Shown: positions 29,878 through 39,232 of the stretch, in pieces | How positions within the stretch are numbered: the stretch's first letter is position 1 | How the letters are laid out: each line of letters starts with the position of its first letter | NCBI RefSeq assembly: GCF_003967555.1 | Contig: NZ_BIFS01000001.1 | Span: forward strand, 4,154,001 to 4,218,000 | Origin: Dictyobacter kobayashii | Lineage (GTDB): Bacteria > Chloroflexota > Ktedonobacteria > Ktedonobacterales > Ktedonobacteraceae | Reading direction: 5' to 3' | DNA: 64,000 nucleotides | Notes under the pieces: model-generated | What the model was told of the DNA's origin: nothing | Databases searched by the model: none | Seen by the model: only the letters and a program-made list of their open reading frames with translations | Translations under genes and position numbers: made by a program

Positions 29878-30557
29878 GTGAACTGATTACCATTCTCCTT
29901 GTAGATGATCACGCCCTGGTGCGCGAAGGTGCGAGAGCCTTTCTGGAGGCTCAACCGAACTTTGTCGTGGTCGGAAGTGTCGGTTCTGGTGGCGAGGCTG
30001 TTCTGCTAGCCGCTGACCTGGCTCCCGATGTCGTATTGATGGATCTTGTGATGCCAGGGATGGATGGGATTGAGGCCACGCGCCTTCTGAAACTGCGCAG
30101 CCCGCGCTCGCAGGTAATTGTTCTTACTTCCTACCACGATGATGAGCATATCTTTCCTGCCATTCGCGCAGGCGCGCTCTCCTATCTTCTCAAAGACGTT
30201 CTATTGTCTGAACTAGCCAGTGCGGTACACAAAGCCGCAGCTGGTGAATCGATGATGAATCCTCATGTGGCAGCGCGTATCGCCCAGGAATTAGAGAGCC
30301 TTCCGAAAACTGATGGTGCTCAATATGCTCAGTTGAGTGAACGCGAGCAGGAAGTTCTGCACCTCATTGCTGAAGGCTTTCCCAATAGCGAAATTGCTCG
30401 TCGGCTGGTCATCAGCGAGAAAACCGTGAAAAGTCATGTCAGCAATATTTTGAGCAAGCTCCATCTACTGGATCGAACTCAGGCTGCTGTCTTTGCCTGG
30501 CGTGAGGGAGTAATCTCACGTTTGCCGCACCAGCGCGAGAGCCATCCACCTGCCTAG
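29874..30557 (+). CDS. NarL/LuxR-family response regulator
   Basis: A 227-residue regulator and partner of the overlapping kinase. The receiver has LLVDDH, the aspartate in VVLMDLVMPGMDG and the lysine in YLLKDV; the output domain is a LuxR HTH (LSEREQEVLHLIAEGFPNSE ... KSHVSNILSKLHLLDRTQA). It probably regulates the operon it belongs to. Confidence 0.93.
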   Translation: MSELITILLVDDHALVREGARAFLEAQPNFVVVGSVGSGGEAVLLAADLAPDVVLMDLVMPGMDGIEATRLLKLRSPRSQVIVLTSYHDDEHIFPAIRAGALSYLLKDVLLSELASAVHKAAAGESMMNPHVAARIAQELESLPKTDGAQYAQLSEREQEVLHLIAEGFPNSEIARRLVISEKTVKSHVSNILSKLHLLDRTQAAVFAWREGVISRLPHQRESHPPA

Positions 30558-30619
30558 AAGAAAATTATCTTCATCCCCTGGCCTCTCGGAGGGTTGGACA
30601 AGGGTGACGTTCTCATTCT

Positions 30620-31378
30620 TCACGTGTTCAAGACTACACCTAGTGTAGATAGGATAGATCTGGTTGCAGGATGTGCCCCTTTCTCTAATCCTCGCCGCGT
30701 CTGTTGCACGACAACTGGCTCCTGCGCTTCAATTTTTAGCGCAAAAGGCACGCCCTTTGGTAACTCTGCCAGCTCTTCTAATTTACAGAGTAGTACCCTC
30801 TGTGCAGGCAGCTCCTTCTGGAACTGGATTTTTCGATCTGGAAGATAGATCGTTCCAAGAAGGGATGTCGCGTCGTCGTTAGGATTTAACACCTGAATCC
30901 ATTCTTGAAAGACCAGTGGGTGTTCCTCGGAGTCAGTGACCAGGCCGTCCGCAATCGCCCAGCTGGTTTCATTTGTTAATGGGCCCTGGTAAGGGGTAAC
31001 GCCAAACATCGCGCCCGGCAGCGTATCGGTCCAGGGCTCGAATTCGGCTCTGGTAATATGGGGAATGAGGGGTTGTTGGGATTGGATGCGGATGCCGAAG
31101 GGAGAATTATAGCCGCCAGTGAGATCGCTATATTTTCGTTCAAAGATGGGAAATAGCCTGGAACTTCTGGCCGGGACAAGAAAAGTGGTATCGACCGGTT
31201 CCTGGGCGCTGAAATAAAAACGGAGTTGAACTTCTTGTCCTACAGGGGTGGGATTCCCAAGAAAGAAGAGCTCCCAGCCCTCCGAAGAGGTAAACCAGTT
31301 ATCATCCTGGTCGGCCGGTAAATTGCCTACCGCGTAAATATATCCACCAGGATAATACCATTCCGTCAGATTATGCAT
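30620..31378 (-). CDS. ASRT-like (sensory rhodopsin transducer family) double-domain protein
   Basis: A 252-residue protein made of two beta-sandwich-like units of about 120 residues. The second (SWAIADGLV ... FQEWIQVLNPNDDA ... KIEAQEPVVVQQTRR) matches the Anabaena sensory rhodopsin transducer family (PF07100) pattern, and the first is a more divergent copy ending PLIPHITR. The family has been proposed to bind small molecules, often in sugar-related loci. No rhodopsin gene is present. The ATG at 31378 overlaps the end of the upstream paralogue, so the two are co-translated. Confidence 0.65.
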   Translation of the reverse strand: MHNLTEWYYPGGYIYAVGNLPADQDDNWFTSSEGWELFFLGNPTPVGQEVQLRFYFSAQEPVDTTFLVPARSSRLFPIFERKYSDLTGGYNSPFGIRIQSQQPLIPHITRAEFEPWTDTLPGAMFGVTPYQGPLTNETSWAIADGLVTDSEEHPLVFQEWIQVLNPNDDATSLLGTIYLPDRKIQFQKELPAQRVLLCKLEELAELPKGVPFALKIEAQEPVVVQQTRRGLEKGAHPATRSILSTLGVVLNT

Positions 31379-32198
31379 CTTGCCCCCCTGAAAAAGCACT
31401 TTCTGAACCACCACATGGTGTGCCGATGACGGTCCAGGTCCCATGAATAGCCGTATCAAACTGCTTATAGGCCCTGCGCGTTTTCTGAGCAATAATCGGC
31501 ACACTCGATCTCAGCCAGCTTGAAAAATCCACACTTTTCTCATGTATTCCGCCACCGGTCACACTTCCTCTAAATTGAACTTCTGCCAGTTCCCATAAAC
31601 GCAGCGGGATCACCCGTTCCGCAGGAATAGTGATGTGGGCCTCGCGCTCAAATTCTACCCTTTCACCTGTGGCATACGAGCCAAAGAACTTCAAGCAGAC
31701 ATCAGCAGCTTCCTGATTGGGATTACTAATGCTGAGTGTCTCATGTTCATACCAGCTGCGCTTATCATTCGTTCCCATCCAGGTATCGGTAAAGTACCAG
31801 GCGGTCTCTTTCTTGCCTAGAGGCCCGGCATACAGGGTCACTGTCTCCATATCATTAGGCACTTGCGCAAATGGGCTGAAATCGCTGGTTGTATGTTGGG
31901 CGACAATGGGTAGATCCGCCTCAACTTTTAGCGCATAATGGGTATTGTGAAGGAGCATCAGCGGCTCATGAAGATGGATCTGGCGCAGTTGTTCTGCTTC
32001 AAGTGTAAAAGGCCCTTTTGTGATTGGCTCCAACTCCACAAAATAGCATGTCAGCAGCACACTTGTTGCCTTCTCCGGATGTGGATTAAAAAGGCTCAGC
32101 GTGGCCGCGCTATTCAAGAGCCTGCCTTCTAAGCGTTTCCCTTCACAAAAATCAAACAATATTCCCTCGGAACAGTAGTAAGCATACTTTCCTTCCAT
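31371..32198 (-). CDS. ASRT-like double-domain protein, paralogue
   Basis: A 275-residue paralogue of the downstream gene. The N-terminal unit has TLSLFNPHPEKATSVLLTCY and VEADLPIVAQHTTSDF; the second has ETAWYFTDTW, HETLSISNPNQEAADVCLKF and SSVPIIAQKTRR. Both end with the family pattern PIVxQxTR. Expression starts in the 118-bp region shared with the divergent AraC regulator, which carries the motif described at 32266. Confidence 0.65.
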   Translation of the reverse strand: MEGKYAYYCSEGILFDFCEGKRLEGRLLNSAATLSLFNPHPEKATSVLLTCYFVELEPITKGPFTLEAEQLRQIHLHEPLMLLHNTHYALKVEADLPIVAQHTTSDFSPFAQVPNDMETVTLYAGPLGKKETAWYFTDTWMGTNDKRSWYEHETLSISNPNQEAADVCLKFFGSYATGERVEFEREAHITIPAERVIPLRLWELAEVQFRGSVTGGGIHEKSVDFSSWLRSSVPIIAQKTRRAYKQFDTAIHGTWTVIGTPCGGSESAFSGGQDA

Positions 32199-32265
32199 AT
32201 TCTTGCTCCTCTATTGACTTTGGATACCAATAAGTATACAGTTAGCTCTACTTTTTCAATATTTC

Positions 32266-32286
32266 TATCTTGCTTACTTGTATTGA
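32266..32286 (+). promoter_or_regulatory. AraC-locus motif, copy 1
   Basis: TATCTTGCTTACTTGTATTGA between the divergent ASRT-like and AraC genes. The same 21-mer occurs with two differences at 35627-35647, upstream of the GNAT/GH operon. Probable binding site of the AraC protein encoded here. Confidence 0.6.
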
Positions 32287-32316
32287 TATCTTGCTCTTTT
32301 TAAGGAGGAAAAGTGT

Positions 32317-33168
32317 GTGAGGGATCATGTGACTTTTTTACCTCTGGTGAGCCAGCATGTACAGGAAAATCTGCTCTACTGCTCCATCGCAGGCTTCGCG
32401 AAAACCTCTCCCGACGAACGACTTTTCCGCAGTAATGTGCATAGCTATGAAATTTTTTATGTGACGGAGGGAAAAGGAAAACTCTTTGTAGAAAGTGAGC
32501 CTTATGTGTTTACGAAGGGCGATCTGGTGCTGCTAAATCTTCAGGCTCGCCATGGCTATTGCGCCGACGAGCTTGAGCCTTATGAATTTTTCTATCTGAA
32601 TTTTCAGTGTCACGACATGGTTCAACTGCCAGGAAGCTGGCTTCAGCAGCAAAATCCTGTTATTCTGCAAGCGGAGCCAGGGCTCATCGTGCCGCTATTC
32701 ACGAAGATTCTGGCGTATATTGAACAGCAGTTACCAGGCTGGGAAGCACAAGTTTCAGCATTGATCTATTTTCTCCTTATGCAATTTTATGGTTTTCTAT
32801 TTGCTAATGCTGGAAGGGAGCTGCCACAACCTGCCTGGATTGCGCTGGTAAAACAGTGGGTCGAACAACATCTGGAGCGGAGGATGACGGTAGAGGAGCT
32901 CGCAAACATCGCAAATATTAGTACATACCACTTCATTCGCGAATTCAAAAGACATGTCCATATAACGCCCTTAGAGTATGTGATCTCGCGCAGAGTCACC
33001 AGGGCAAAATACCTGCTGATGAAATCTGACCAGAGCATAGAGCAGATTGGGCGGCTGGTGGGTTTCCCTAGCCAATACTCGATGATTCACAATTTCAAGC
33101 GTCTGGAAGGGAAAACACCATCGGCTTTTCGCAAATCGATCCAGGGGGTAGAGCCAGGAAAAAGCTAG
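32317..33168 (+). CDS. AraC family transcriptional regulator
   Basis: A 283-residue regulator with an N-terminal cupin-like sensing domain (YEIFYVTEGKGKLFVESE, FTKGDLVLLNLQ) and a C-terminal double HTH (MTVEELANIANISTYHFIRE and IEQIGRLVGFPSQYSMIHNF). The GTG start lies 9 bp after AAGGAGG. It is divergent from the ASRT-like pair and convergent with the GH-like/GNAT operon, both of whose promoters carry the shared motif. Sensor domains of this kind usually bind a sugar. Confidence 0.9.
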   Translation: MRDHVTFLPLVSQHVQENLLYCSIAGFAKTSPDERLFRSNVHSYEIFYVTEGKGKLFVESEPYVFTKGDLVLLNLQARHGYCADELEPYEFFYLNFQCHDMVQLPGSWLQQQNPVILQAEPGLIVPLFTKILAYIEQQLPGWEAQVSALIYFLLMQFYGFLFANAGRELPQPAWIALVKQWVEQHLERRMTVEELANIANISTYHFIREFKRHVHITPLEYVISRRVTRAKYLLMKSDQSIEQIGRLVGFPSQYSMIHNFKRLEGKTPSAFRKSIQGVEPGKS

Positions 33169-33185
33169 CCTTGAGCAAGCGGCGG

Positions 33186-34552
33186 TTACGATTGCTTTGT
33201 GCCACTGGTCATCTTATCATCTATATCTCGCAGCACGGCATGCACACAATGCACTATTTTTATGGCCGCCTCTGTCTTATGCATTGCCTTTATCAGGGGC
33301 GCAAATGCCTCGTTCCAGCTATATAGATCATGTCGATACTGCTGTACTGTGTCAGCGGGCAAACGATCCAGGTAGATTGGTGGACCAGCCTCCTCACCAA
33401 TCAGCGGCTCAAAATCAAATTCGCCTGACACTGGCTCTATCCTGGAAAAATAGTCTGTTTCAGCCTGTAAAAACAGCTGTACCAACTCCTCTCGTACCCC
33501 TGAACTACGTGGCGCGAACATATCTTCCACGACCAGTGCAAGGCCCTCTTTCGTACTCATTGTTGGTTGTGTGAGTATCGTTCCTACAAATTTTGTCATC
33601 ATTTCATATTGCGGATTTACCAGTGGACCAGCAAAAAACTCAAACGCGCTCCCTCCATCCTCTGCCAGGGATGCAATCCGGCTGCGGCTTAACTCCGCGT
33701 GTGGCAAGAACCAGCGCTGGCGGCCCCAGCGTTGTGGGGGAACCATGATAGTCCCTCCCAGTGAACCAAAGCTACTGTCCAGGGCCTGGATAATCTGCTT
33801 GCGGAGCGGCCTGGGGCTCGCGATAGATTGGTCTGTTACATCCGTAATATAGTCCAATGGGCCGCTCATCTTGCGCAGATAGGGGATATCCGTTTCCTGG
33901 CGAAACGACATGCCCCAGCCGCTCACCGCGATTGTCATCGTCGGCCATTTGGCCCGAATGTACGCCCCAAACTCAGCAATTATGGCCGCATGGTACTCCA
34001 TCTCTCCCATCTCTTGGCAGTGCTTACAAGCACATCTCCCCTGATCGGCGGACTGTATCTCAAAGCCATCAAGGGGAACTCGCCCATAAAATCGATAACC
34101 TTGCGTTGCCATACTTTAGAATGCTCCGTGTTGTAGCACATGGCCACCCCATTATTGGCGACAAAACTGCCCCAGCAAAATCTGCCCTCATCCCTGGCAA
34201 CTTCTGGATGCACCCGAATAATCTCCTCAAAACCCCAGCTATATAGACCTAATCCTCCCAGTACACGAATTCCCTGCGCATGGGCCATCTCAAGTAGTTT
34301 ATGAATAGCTCGCTTGCGCTCTTCGCTGATGGAGTGTTCGATGTCTGGCTCCCAACTATGGCTAATAAACAGACCCCAGATAGCTACCGTATCAAATCCC
34401 CATTGTTTGAGGATTGGAAATAGCTCTCGATAATCACGTAAGGTCTGCTCATCAAGGTCGATAATCGGCCAGCGCTTTCCTTTGCGTGCGATCGTCGAGA
34501 TATCATTGATCCAGCCCAGGAGTACCCGGTGCCGGAATGGAGTATCAACCAT
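33186..34552 (-). CDS. Glycoside-hydrolase-like TIM-barrel protein (frameshifted)
   Basis: Protein of about 455 residues after repair. The first half has barrel strand/helix patterns (ELFPILKQWGFDTVAIWG, MAHAQGIRVLGGLGLYSW) and, after the break, DGFEIQSADQGRCACKHC, resembling the S/D-x-CxCxxC segment seen in some glycoside-hydrolase-like barrels (for example DUF4838 and alpha-glucuronidase relatives). One C is missing from the CCCC run near 34073 (minus strand), separating MGEFP from LDGFE. The start lies 2 bp after the GNAT stop, so both belong to one operon. A cytoplasmic sugar-acting enzyme is the best guess. Confidence 0.6.
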
Positions 34553-34554
34553 AC

Positions 34555-35535
34555 TTATACCTCTTTCTGTGAAGCTGGAGCTGTTTTTGGTACCTGGTAT
34601 CCATATCCCAGTAGCAGTTCTTTCTCCACAAACCCCCAGGCATAATAGGTATGGAGAGCGGCTGTATTATCTTGCGTTGTCGCTACCGTTGCCTCCCTGG
34701 CTCCTGCCGCATACATTCTGTTTAAGGCTGCGGCTACCAGAGTTTTCCCGATGCCTCGTCGTTGAAAGTGTGGGTTTACTGATAGGCTGGCGATCGATCC
34801 CACCAGGTGGCCCCTTTTGCTCCGTAGGTCTGGTAGCAGGGCCCAGAGCAATTGCCCTACCTGTTCACCATCGATCAAGGCGTGAATCTGTTGAGGTTGC
34901 AGCCCATACCATGACTCTTTTTGCCATGCAGATCTAAATACCAGCGCTTCATCCCTCAGATCAAGAGACTGGTTCACCAATGAAAAAGGAACCTCTGCAT
35001 CCAACATTCTGCTAAGAAAGATGGAATGTTGCTGTAATTGAAATCCCTTCTGCACCAGTCTGACAATGACATGGGGTAGATTGGTCGCAAGCACGGGTTC
35101 TGTCCCCATATAGATGCCCTTATAAAAAGGATAGCCAGCAAAGCTGGACCAGCCCAGGATCTCACGTGCTCCTTGTGCCTGTAAATAAGTCAATCCTTGT
35201 TCCAGTAACGCATTTCCCAGCACAACATCCTCCGGCGGAAAAAGAAGTAGCCGGATATTCCCCCGCGTTCCATCCAGGGCCTGATCTTTCTCTCTAGGAG
35301 GGCCGAATGTACCATGGAACAGACCCAGCGCGCGATCTCCGCGATAGCCGATCAGCAAGCTTTGAGGATCAAAATAGGCTTTGTTGGACACACGCTCTTC
35401 AAATAGCGCTGCTGTCATTTCCGCTACATAAGGAAAGGACGAGGTAAGATCCTGAAAAACGCGCACAACGGCCGCTTTTTGCGCTGGCGTATATGCCTCT
35501 ATCCGCAGAGGCAGGGGTGTACGTGGGAGTATCAT
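34555..35535 (-). CDS. GNAT family N-acetyltransferase (tandem GNAT)
   Basis: A 326-residue protein with two GNAT-type halves. The C-terminal half is a complete domain with the acetyl-CoA loop FQRRGIGKTL and the strand/helix ending AALHTYYAWGFVEKE; the N-terminal half (YRGDRALGLFHGTFG) is degenerate. Substrate is unknown. First gene of a two-gene operon with the GH-like protein, behind the AraC-locus motif copies at 35574 and 35627. Confidence 0.82.
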   Translation of the reverse strand: MILPRTPLPLRIEAYTPAQKAAVVRVFQDLTSSFPYVAEMTAALFEERVSNKAYFDPQSLLIGYRGDRALGLFHGTFGPPREKDQALDGTRGNIRLLLFPPEDVVLGNALLEQGLTYLQAQGAREILGWSSFAGYPFYKGIYMGTEPVLATNLPHVIVRLVQKGFQLQQHSIFLSRMLDAEVPFSLVNQSLDLRDEALVFRSAWQKESWYGLQPQQIHALIDGEQVGQLLWALLPDLRSKRGHLVGSIASLSVNPHFQRRGIGKTLVAAALNRMYAAGAREATVATTQDNTAALHTYYAWGFVEKELLLGYGYQVPKTAPASQKEV

Positions 35536-35573
35536 ATTTCTCTCTTTCTTGCCTGGCGGGATTGCTTATGATG

Positions 35574-35647
35574 GACTTGTATTGATAGAGATAACTATAG
35601 TGTCAAAAACATTGTTTTTGTTTTTGTATCTTGCTCAATTGTATTGA
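35574..35647. promoter_or_regulatory. AraC-locus motif, copies 2 and 3
   Basis: ACTTGTATTGATA at 35574-35586 is identical to part of the site at 32276-32288, and TATCTTGCTCAATTGTATTGA (35627-35647) matches the 32266 site at 19 of 21 positions. Two copies upstream of the GNAT promoter fit the paired sites used by AraC proteins. Confidence 0.6.
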
Positions 35648-35745
35648 AAAGTTGCTGTCCTGCTTCCTCATCCGCACAGTACATTACGGCCAGGCGGTCA
35701 CATAGTAGTTGAGTTGAGGGCTTCCCTCGATAGACTGGCAAGGGT

Positions 35746-35783
35746 AAGAAGAGTCTCCTCACAATTGTGAAGGGACTCTTCTT
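35746..35783 (-). terminator. Terminator after the Thr/Pro-rich secreted protein
   Basis: Near-perfect 19-bp stem: AAGAAGAGTC (35746-35755) pairs with 35774-35783, and the centre TCACAATTGTGA is itself palindromic. It starts 2 bp after the stop codon. Confidence 0.6.
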
Positions 35784-35784
35784 G

Positions 35785-36588
35785 CTAGGAAGAGGATGTG
35801 CACCAGCAAATCAAGAACAGGCAGCGGCATTTTTTATGTGGCGGTGTTGGCGTGGGCGTTGCGACTGGTGTAGGGCCGGGCGCAGGAGTTGCGGTTGGCG
35901 TTGGTGTTACCTTCTGAGACGGAGTCGCGGTTGATGTCGCGCTCGGGGTCGTGGTTGGCGTTGGTGCGTCAGATGGTGGTACGGCTGTGATGTTGGGAAG
36001 ATTAGTGGTAATTGCCAGGTGAAAGCCAGCGGCAGCGAAGGTATCAGTATTCAGAGAGTGATCCACTGTTAGATTCACGTTCTTCATCACCAATTGTCCC
36101 ACGGTACCGCCCGTAGCGAGTACAAGCAAGTCGGCTTTATTCGCGAAACTCTTGAGCGCGGTACCCACATCTTTGAACAAACTGGTTTTAATCGCCACCC
36201 CCGTCGCTGTGACTGTACCATTTGACGAGAGTAGGAGTGCCGTACTATAGAATGGATGGCTTAAGCTAAATCCGCTCATTGTGGCCGCTGTAAAAGTGAG
36301 CGTGGGATAGAGTGGATCAGACAATAAATTTAAATGCGCGTTTGTCCCGATGATTTCGCTTGCTTCCAATGTATAATTGCCCGCAGCCTCGAAGCCATGC
36401 GTTGCGCTATTTGCCGTATAGTGCACTTTGGTACCAGAGGTCGCGAAAGCACTCAGCGCGTTCTGAGCTTTTAACGGCTGTGCGTAAGCCACAACAGGAT
36501 TTATAACCAGGAGTAGCCCCTCGATGATCAAGCCCAGCATGAGGATGGGGATACATAATCGTATAACACGATGTCGTACAGAATACAC
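35785..36588 (-). CDS. Exported protein with Thr/Pro stalk and Cys-rich tail
   Basis: A 267-residue protein. After a hydrophobic export segment (IPILMLGLIIEGLLLVINP) comes a beta-rich domain (residues 45-200) containing LEASEIIGTNAHLNLLS and MKNVNLTVDHSLNTDTF, resembling the DUF6230-type repeat of its neighbour. It then has a PTPTTTPSATSTATP-type stalk and ends CRCLFLICWCTSSS with four cysteines. The GTG start at 36588 follows GGAG. The tail could be a lipid or disulfide attachment site; that is speculation. Confidence 0.55.
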   Translation of the reverse strand: MYSVRHRVIRLCIPILMLGLIIEGLLLVINPVVAYAQPLKAQNALSAFATSGTKVHYTANSATHGFEAAGNYTLEASEIIGTNAHLNLLSDPLYPTLTFTAATMSGFSLSHPFYSTALLLSSNGTVTATGVAIKTSLFKDVGTALKSFANKADLLVLATGGTVGQLVMKNVNLTVDHSLNTDTFAAAGFHLAITTNLPNITAVPPSDAPTPTTTPSATSTATPSQKVTPTPTATPAPGPTPVATPTPTPPHKKCRCLFLICWCTSSS

Positions 36589-36751
36589 ATCATCTCCTTC
36601 TCTTCTCGCAGCGGGATTGTTCCTATCATTGATAATAAAGAAAGCAGCCCCGCTGAACAATATAGCTTATCTAGCTAGTAAGAGCATCTATCCAGGCTGA
36701 AGAACCGGGAGCCTGTGCAGGTAGGCCCCCGGCGGGATATGACGTATCCTT

Positions 36752-37362
36752 TTACTTGACCGAGAGCGTCAACCCTGGCAAGGTCATACTGTTGGCAATC
36801 ATGTAGGGCGCATTGATGGTGACATTGTTCAAGGTAGCGGCCTGTGCATCGATCTCAAAGGCGTTCCCATTGGCATTACTGCTCACAGCCTGTCCCCGAA
36901 GGTGGCCGAATCAGAGGAGAGGCCCGCCAGGTCGGTCGTAAGACCAGTCGTGGAGACTGACGTATTTTGCCCCGCCTTCAAGGTGACGGTAACATTGCCA
37001 ATAACTGGCATCGAAACCGTCTTGGTAATCACCAGATTAGAGAGCGTGCCGTCAAGCTGGTTCACGGCGACCGGGGATGTACTATCAGCCTGGGAGATTC
37101 CTGGATAGAGGCGAAACCTCGTCGTTTTGATCGATGATGCCGTCACCGTTACAGGGACAGGTACTGCCGCCGCCATGGCAATCGCCCCTTTGCTGATAAG
37201 AGTGGTGATGCCACTGAGCAACAACAGGGCTACCAGCATTACCGTCCAAAATATTGACCTATTGACTGTTCCGATGGCTGGATTTTGTTCAGGTTGCTTG
37301 TGCTCTTCGTCGTGAAGAGTTGGACTGTTCAGGCTTTCCTCCATGAAATGTTCCTGTTCCAT
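36752..37362 (-). CDS. DUF6230 family exported protein (frameshifted)
   Basis: About 203 residues: a cytoplasmic acidic start, one helix (WTVMLVALLLLSGITTLI), and a beta-rich outer domain (ITKTVSMPVIGNVTVTLKAG). After SDSATFG the frame is lost near 36893 (one missing G) and resumes with GQAVSSNANGNAFEIDAQAATL, ending GLTLSVK. In actinomycetes DUF6230 genes are typically next to DUF6114 genes, as here. The function of the pair is unknown. Confidence 0.72.
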
Positions 37363-37395
37363 AAAAATTTGCACCTGCTTTCAAATAAGGGTGGA

Positions 37396-38004
37396 TTAAC
37401 GGGATCGAAGAAAGGGTAGCTTGATGGGTGATGGATGTTTGTAGTGGGAACGACTTCGAGAGCGAGAAACGGGCTGCCAGGCAATTCCCATCGCTCCGCC
37501 GATGATGCCCAGTAACATACCGATACCAAAGCCACCGGCAGCAACGAAGAGCGACACAAGTGAGAGGACAACGGCAATTGCCCCGACCACCAGTGCGTTG
37601 GAAGGTGCCAGTAACTGGATGAGGCCCATAACCAGGAGCAGACCACCAACCAGTATTCCAGCCCAGATATTACTACCTGGCAATAGCGCGAATGGAAGCA
37701 ATGCGACAGGGCCCCAGAGCACCAGCAGGCCCGCGATCATTATGAGGATCGCGCCCGCGAATGGGCGTGTTTTGCGCCAGAGGCGAAAGCGTGACCATTG
37801 TCGCCAGTCGTCCTTCTGTTCCGGACTCTTCTTTGATTGCTTAAACCGCTGAAGACGAAAAGTCACCCATCCCTGGGTCGCTGCCAGTTGTTTCCCCATC
37901 CACTGCGCCCGCTCTTTTAAGATATTGGTGCCGGCTGTTTTTCCTCCAGCACTGGCTTCCGTGGCCTGAACCTCAACGATAGTTGAATCATCATGATTAG
38001 CCAT
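37396..38004 (-). CDS. DUF6114 family membrane protein
   Basis: A 202-residue protein. A basic cytoplasmic region (residues 1-95) precedes FRLWRKTRPFAGAILIMIAG and four hydrophobic helices, ending in an Arg/Ser-rich tail. The RxWRxxRPF start of the membrane part is the mark of the DUF6114 family. It follows AAAGGAGG and leads a three-gene minus-strand operon with DUF6230 and the stalk protein. Confidence 0.75.
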   Translation of the reverse strand: MANHDDSTIVEVQATEASAGGKTAGTNILKERAQWMGKQLAATQGWVTFRLQRFKQSKKSPEQKDDWRQWSRFRLWRKTRPFAGAILIMIAGLLVLWGPVALLPFALLPGSNIWAGILVGGLLLVMGLIQLLAPSNALVVGAIAVVLSLVSLFVAAGGFGIGMLLGIIGGAMGIAWQPVSRSRSRSHYKHPSPIKLPFLRSR

Positions 38005-38361
38005 CGCAAGAGCCTCCTTTGCTCTATACTGAGATCCTACCTTCTTTCTCATGGTAGGCTACAAGCCTTGATCCTTACTTGCCGTTTTTTGCTTGATACT
38101 GCGCGCCACAACACATGTATAGCCTGTCAGTAAGCGCATATTCAATTAAATACAGTTGGAACAATCATATGCATGCAACTAACTGACTGACTCTCAATCA
38201 ATGTACTTATATACAAAAATAAAGGATAGCTGTTGCACTTGTCAAGTGAAGGCGAAAAGAATAGCAAAAATGGTGGAAAATCAAAGCTGAGCGAATACAT
38301 GTAGAGAAGAGTAAGGCAAGAATTTATGCTTGTCAGGATAATATTTGTTTCAGCTCCACCT
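38005..38361. other. Promoter region of the DUF6114/DUF6230 operon
   Basis: AT-rich, no gene. It contains the TetR-type operator candidate at 38184-38200. Confidence 0.5.
38184..38200. promoter_or_regulatory. TetR-like operator candidate
   Basis: TGACTGA-CTC-TCAATCA, an imperfect 7-3-7 palindrome with one mismatch, between the TetR gene and the DUF6114 start. TGA...TCA half-sites of this shape are common for TetR proteins. Confidence 0.45.
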
Positions 38362-38943
38362 TCAAGCCAGACCAAGCGCCTGACGAACAAATTGGGCTGT
38401 GCCTGCAATATACTGCTCTACCGGACGCGTTGTGTGATAAAGGTAGCATTGGAGGTTAGCATAGTAGACAGATCCCACGATGAGTTCTGCCGCGATACCA
38501 GGATCAATGGAGCTTGTAATCGTCCCTCGTTCCTGCTCATAGCGCAGCAGGTCGGCAATCAGGTGATGGTAGGGCGCAAAGACAACCTCATTATCCGAAG
38601 CAGAATCGACGAGCCGCGCGAGGGCCAGCACATCTCGATAATTGCTTAAGATGCTGAATATCTCTTCAATGCTTCTCTCTATCTTATAATCAACGGATGC
38701 GGGCGCCGTGAACACGTTGGTAAGTGCCGCCTGGACCTCATTCTGCATCTCTATAGTGAGAGTCTTAACGATCGAGGCTTTAGAAGGGAAGTACCAGTAA
38801 AACGTTCCCTGAGCGACACCAGCTTTGGCTACGATTGCTGAAACGGTAGTGGCTTCATAGCCTTTCTCGGCCATAATTTCCCGGGAGACTTTTAAAAGTT
38901 CGGCGCGTCGGTCGACTTTAGGAGGCTTCGCGTTCTGGTGCAT
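38362..38943 (-). CDS. TetR/AcrR family transcriptional regulator
   Basis: About 193 residues. The N-terminal HTH reads REIMAEKGYEATTVSAIVAKAGVAQGTFYWYFPSK, the standard TetR signature; the ligand-binding C-terminal domain is helical with ALARLVDSASDNEVVF. ATG 38943 (MHQNAKPP) was chosen; the frame stays open to 38994. It is immediately upstream of the DUF6114 operon and probably controls it. Confidence 0.88.
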   Translation of the reverse strand: MHQNAKPPKVDRRAELLKVSREIMAEKGYEATTVSAIVAKAGVAQGTFYWYFPSKASIVKTLTIEMQNEVQAALTNVFTAPASVDYKIERSIEEIFSILSNYRDVLALARLVDSASDNEVVFAPYHHLIADLLRYEQERGTITSSIDPGIAAELIVGSVYYANLQCYLYHTTRPVEQYIAGTAQFVRQALGLA

Positions 38944-39167
38944 ACGTTGTTTATCCTGGCTGCATAGAAGTTTTTGAATAGCTTTTTCTAGCATAACACA
39001 TCAGGATCACAAAGTACATTATTCTAATAGAGGATTTCCCGTGGCGCTATAAAAGTCTGATTTTTCCGGCTCCTGGACAGTCTGGGGATCAGGCACAAAC
39101 TCCAATCAGTGGTCTATGGCCGGGTATTATTGCCAATAAAGAATGCCGGGCGTCACTGTTTTCACAT

Positions 39168-39210
39168 AACTGCCTCGGATCTACTTTCAGAAAGTGGACC
39201 CGAGGCAGTT
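39168..39210 (-). terminator. Hairpin after the LLM oxidoreductase gene
   Basis: 11-bp perfect stem (39168-39178 with 39200-39210) with a second short stem ACTTT-CAG-AAAGT inside the loop. Confidence 0.5.
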
Positions 39211-39232
39211 GTACTTTGCTTATGTGTGTCCA

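Noticed and set aside
30620..32198. Microbial rhodopsin phototransduction locus
   Set aside because: The ASRT-like proteins are present but there is no seven-helix opsin gene anywhere in the window.
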